A stretch of 64,000 nt of DNA from Streptomyces sp. CG4 (GTDB lineage: Bacteria > Actinomycetota > Actinomycetes > Streptomycetales > Streptomycetaceae). Position 1 is the stretch's first letter; each line of letters starts with the position of its first letter. Positions 62,934 through 64,000 of this stretch are shown here, piece by piece. The stretch lies in NCBI RefSeq assembly GCF_041080655.1, contig NZ_CP163526.1, positions 124,001 to 188,000 on the forward strand. Direction: 5' to 3'. Below the pieces are notes generated by a model that worked only from the letters and a program-made list of their open reading frames with translations, had not been told where the DNA came from and made no database searches. A program made the translations under genes and the position numbers.

Positions 62934-64000
62934 GCTGCGCTCCAATCCAGGGCGGAGAAACGCATCGAGGGGGAGAACAGGCCGATGCCGATCATCTGGC
63001 CCTGCTTCCCGCAGGTGACGCTGTCCCCGCCGAAGTCCGTGCCGATGCCCTCCACGTGGGCGAGGGTCTTGAGGGCGTCGCCGAAGAGGCTGACGTCGCG
63101 TACGGGGACGCGGTGACCGTCGGGGGTGACGTAGGTGCAGTTCAGCGCGGCGAAGGAGAACTCCCCGGTGCTGAGGTTGATCATCCCGGCCCCCAGGCAG
63201 CCGACGTGCAGGAGGCCCTTGGCGGACGGCGCCATGAGGGCGTCCGGGTCGTCCGTGCCGCGCGGGAAGACGGTGTTGCTTGCACGCGGCAGCGGCAGGG
63301 CACGGTAGTCGCGGCGGCGCCCGTTGCCGGTGGGCCGGTAGCCGTGGCGCTGCGCTGTGCGGACGCTGGACAGCGGGGTGCCGAGTTCGCCGTCGGATAC
63401 CAGCATGGTGATGCCGCCGACGATGCCCTCGTCGTCGATGTCGTACGAGCCGTAGCCGTCGGCGATGGTGGCGTCGTCGTACAGCGTCACCGAGGCGGGA
63501 ACGGCGCCCGGCTTGCGGAGCCCCGCGACGTAGTCGCTCTGCATGGCGAAGTTGTCGCCTTCGAGGGCGTGGCCGATCAGCTCGTGCAGCAGGCCGACCG
63601 CGGCAGACGGTCCGAAGACCACGGGGGTGCGGTGGCGGCCGCCGAGACGGGCGCGTGCGGAGTCATGCGCATGCTCCACGGCGATCCGTGCCACGTCCTG
63701 CGGCACGGCGTCGCGGTCGGCGGTGCCAGCCTGCGGGCCGCGCTCCAGCCACCGGTTGAGCCCGCGGTAGCGGTTGCCGTCGTGCGCGACGCTGGCCTCC
63801 ACGCGGCGCCGCACGAAGCGAGAGGTGGCGGCTGACCGTATGCCGTCAGTGTCGGCGACGGCGACGCTGCGGAGGGTGAAGTCCTCCATGGTGCGCAGGG
63901 AGTGGGCCGGGGCGGCACCCTGGACCAGCCAGTCCCGCGCGGCCACGGCCTGGAAATCCACGGCCGGAGCGTCTTGCCACGAGGGGATGTCCTCCTCGGC
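62930..64000 (-). CDS. tldD: TldD-like metalloprotease subunit (5' end outside window)
   Basis: The C-terminal 356 residues of TldD. The zinc motif is LLHELIGHALEGD, an HExxxH. It is followed by VTLYDDATIADGYGSYDIDDEG and HVGCLGAGMINLSTGEFSF and ends with SVTCGKQGQMIGIG. The reading frame is open to the right edge, so the gene starts beyond 64000. It is the first visible gene of the long minus-strand operon. Further upstream genes, perhaps a peptide precursor, may lie outside the window. Confidence 0.9.
   Translation of the reverse strand, partial: AEEDIPSWQDAPAVDFQAVAARDWLVQGAAPAHSLRTMEDFTLRSVAVADTDGIRSAATSRFVRRRVEASVAHDGNRYRGLNRWLERGPQAGTADRDAVPQDVARIAVEHAHDSARARLGGRHRTPVVFGPSAAVGLLHELIGHALEGDNFAMQSDYVAGLRKPGAVPASVTLYDDATIADGYGSYDIDDEGIVGGITMLVSDGELGTPLSSVRTAQRHGYRPTGNGRRRDYRALPLPRASNTVFPRGTDDPDALMAPSAKGLLHVGCLGAGMINLSTGEFSFAALNCTYVTPDGHRVPVRDVSLFGDALKTLAHVEGIGTDFGGDSVTCGKQGQMIGIGLFSPSMRFSALDWSAA

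Overview
The window is high-GC actinomycete DNA, almost certainly Streptomyces or a close relative. Supporting signs are the very strong GC bias at third codon positions, frequent GTG and TTG starts, operons whose genes overlap as ATGA, GTGA or TTGA, several large LAL-type LuxR ATPases, a SARP regulator and many duplicated regulators. The number of broken genes and mobile-element scraps suggests an accessory part of the chromosome.

Layout. 0.1-6.3 kb: a LysR regulator, a decaying sigma-factor-like gene, and an M20 amidohydrolase/MHS transporter operon divergent from a double-domain Lrp/AsnC regulator. 6.3-9 kb: sparse, with a twice-frameshifted secreted peptidase and a LuxR HTH relic. 8.9-26 kb: a signalling block. 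It holds an APC permease fused to SpoIIE phosphatase and HATPase domains, two intact LAL-type LuxR regulators, a hybrid histidine kinase with a coupled response regulator, and a stand-alone HATPase running in frame into a heavily decayed LAL paralogue.

26-48 kb: a biosynthetic gene cluster. A SARP and an ECF-type sigma factor precede a tightly packed plus-strand operon: aldehyde dehydrogenase, acyl-CoA-dehydrogenase-fold flavoprotein, class III aminotransferase, SRPBCC protein, flavin reductase, KASIII, ACP, KASII, FabI-type enoyl reductase, MaoC/NodN dehydratase and an atypical LuxR regulator. Then come a family-1 glycosyltransferase, a TnpB element that truncates a methyltransferase gene, a second KASIII-fold protein of the CerJ-like acyltransferase kind, an MFS exporter and a P450. 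This reads as a dedicated fatty-acid-synthase-like line making a nitrogen-bearing, probably glycosylated and acylated, lipid-derived product. The product is not identified.

48-52 kb: a scrap yard holding a VOC protein, IS3 remnants, a truncated serine resolvase beside a perfect 32-nt palindrome, an intact lincosamide/aminoglycoside nucleotidyltransferase-like gene and an amine-oxidase fragment. It ends at two strong overlapping hairpins.

52-64 kb: one long minus-strand operon running off the right edge. In transcription order it encodes TldD and TldE (a protease pair), an ABC ATPase, two ABC-2 permeases, a NagA-like amidohydrolase, an NDK-like protein, a Bfd-like 2Fe-2S protein, an acetyl-xylan-esterase-like hydrolase, a second NDK-like protein, a MOSC protein, a cupin, a HAD phosphatase and a CYTH protein. 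Most junctions are 1-4 nt overlaps. The combination matches no pathway I can name and is the best candidate in the window for an undescribed system, possibly maturation and export of a peptide- or nucleotide-derived metabolite.
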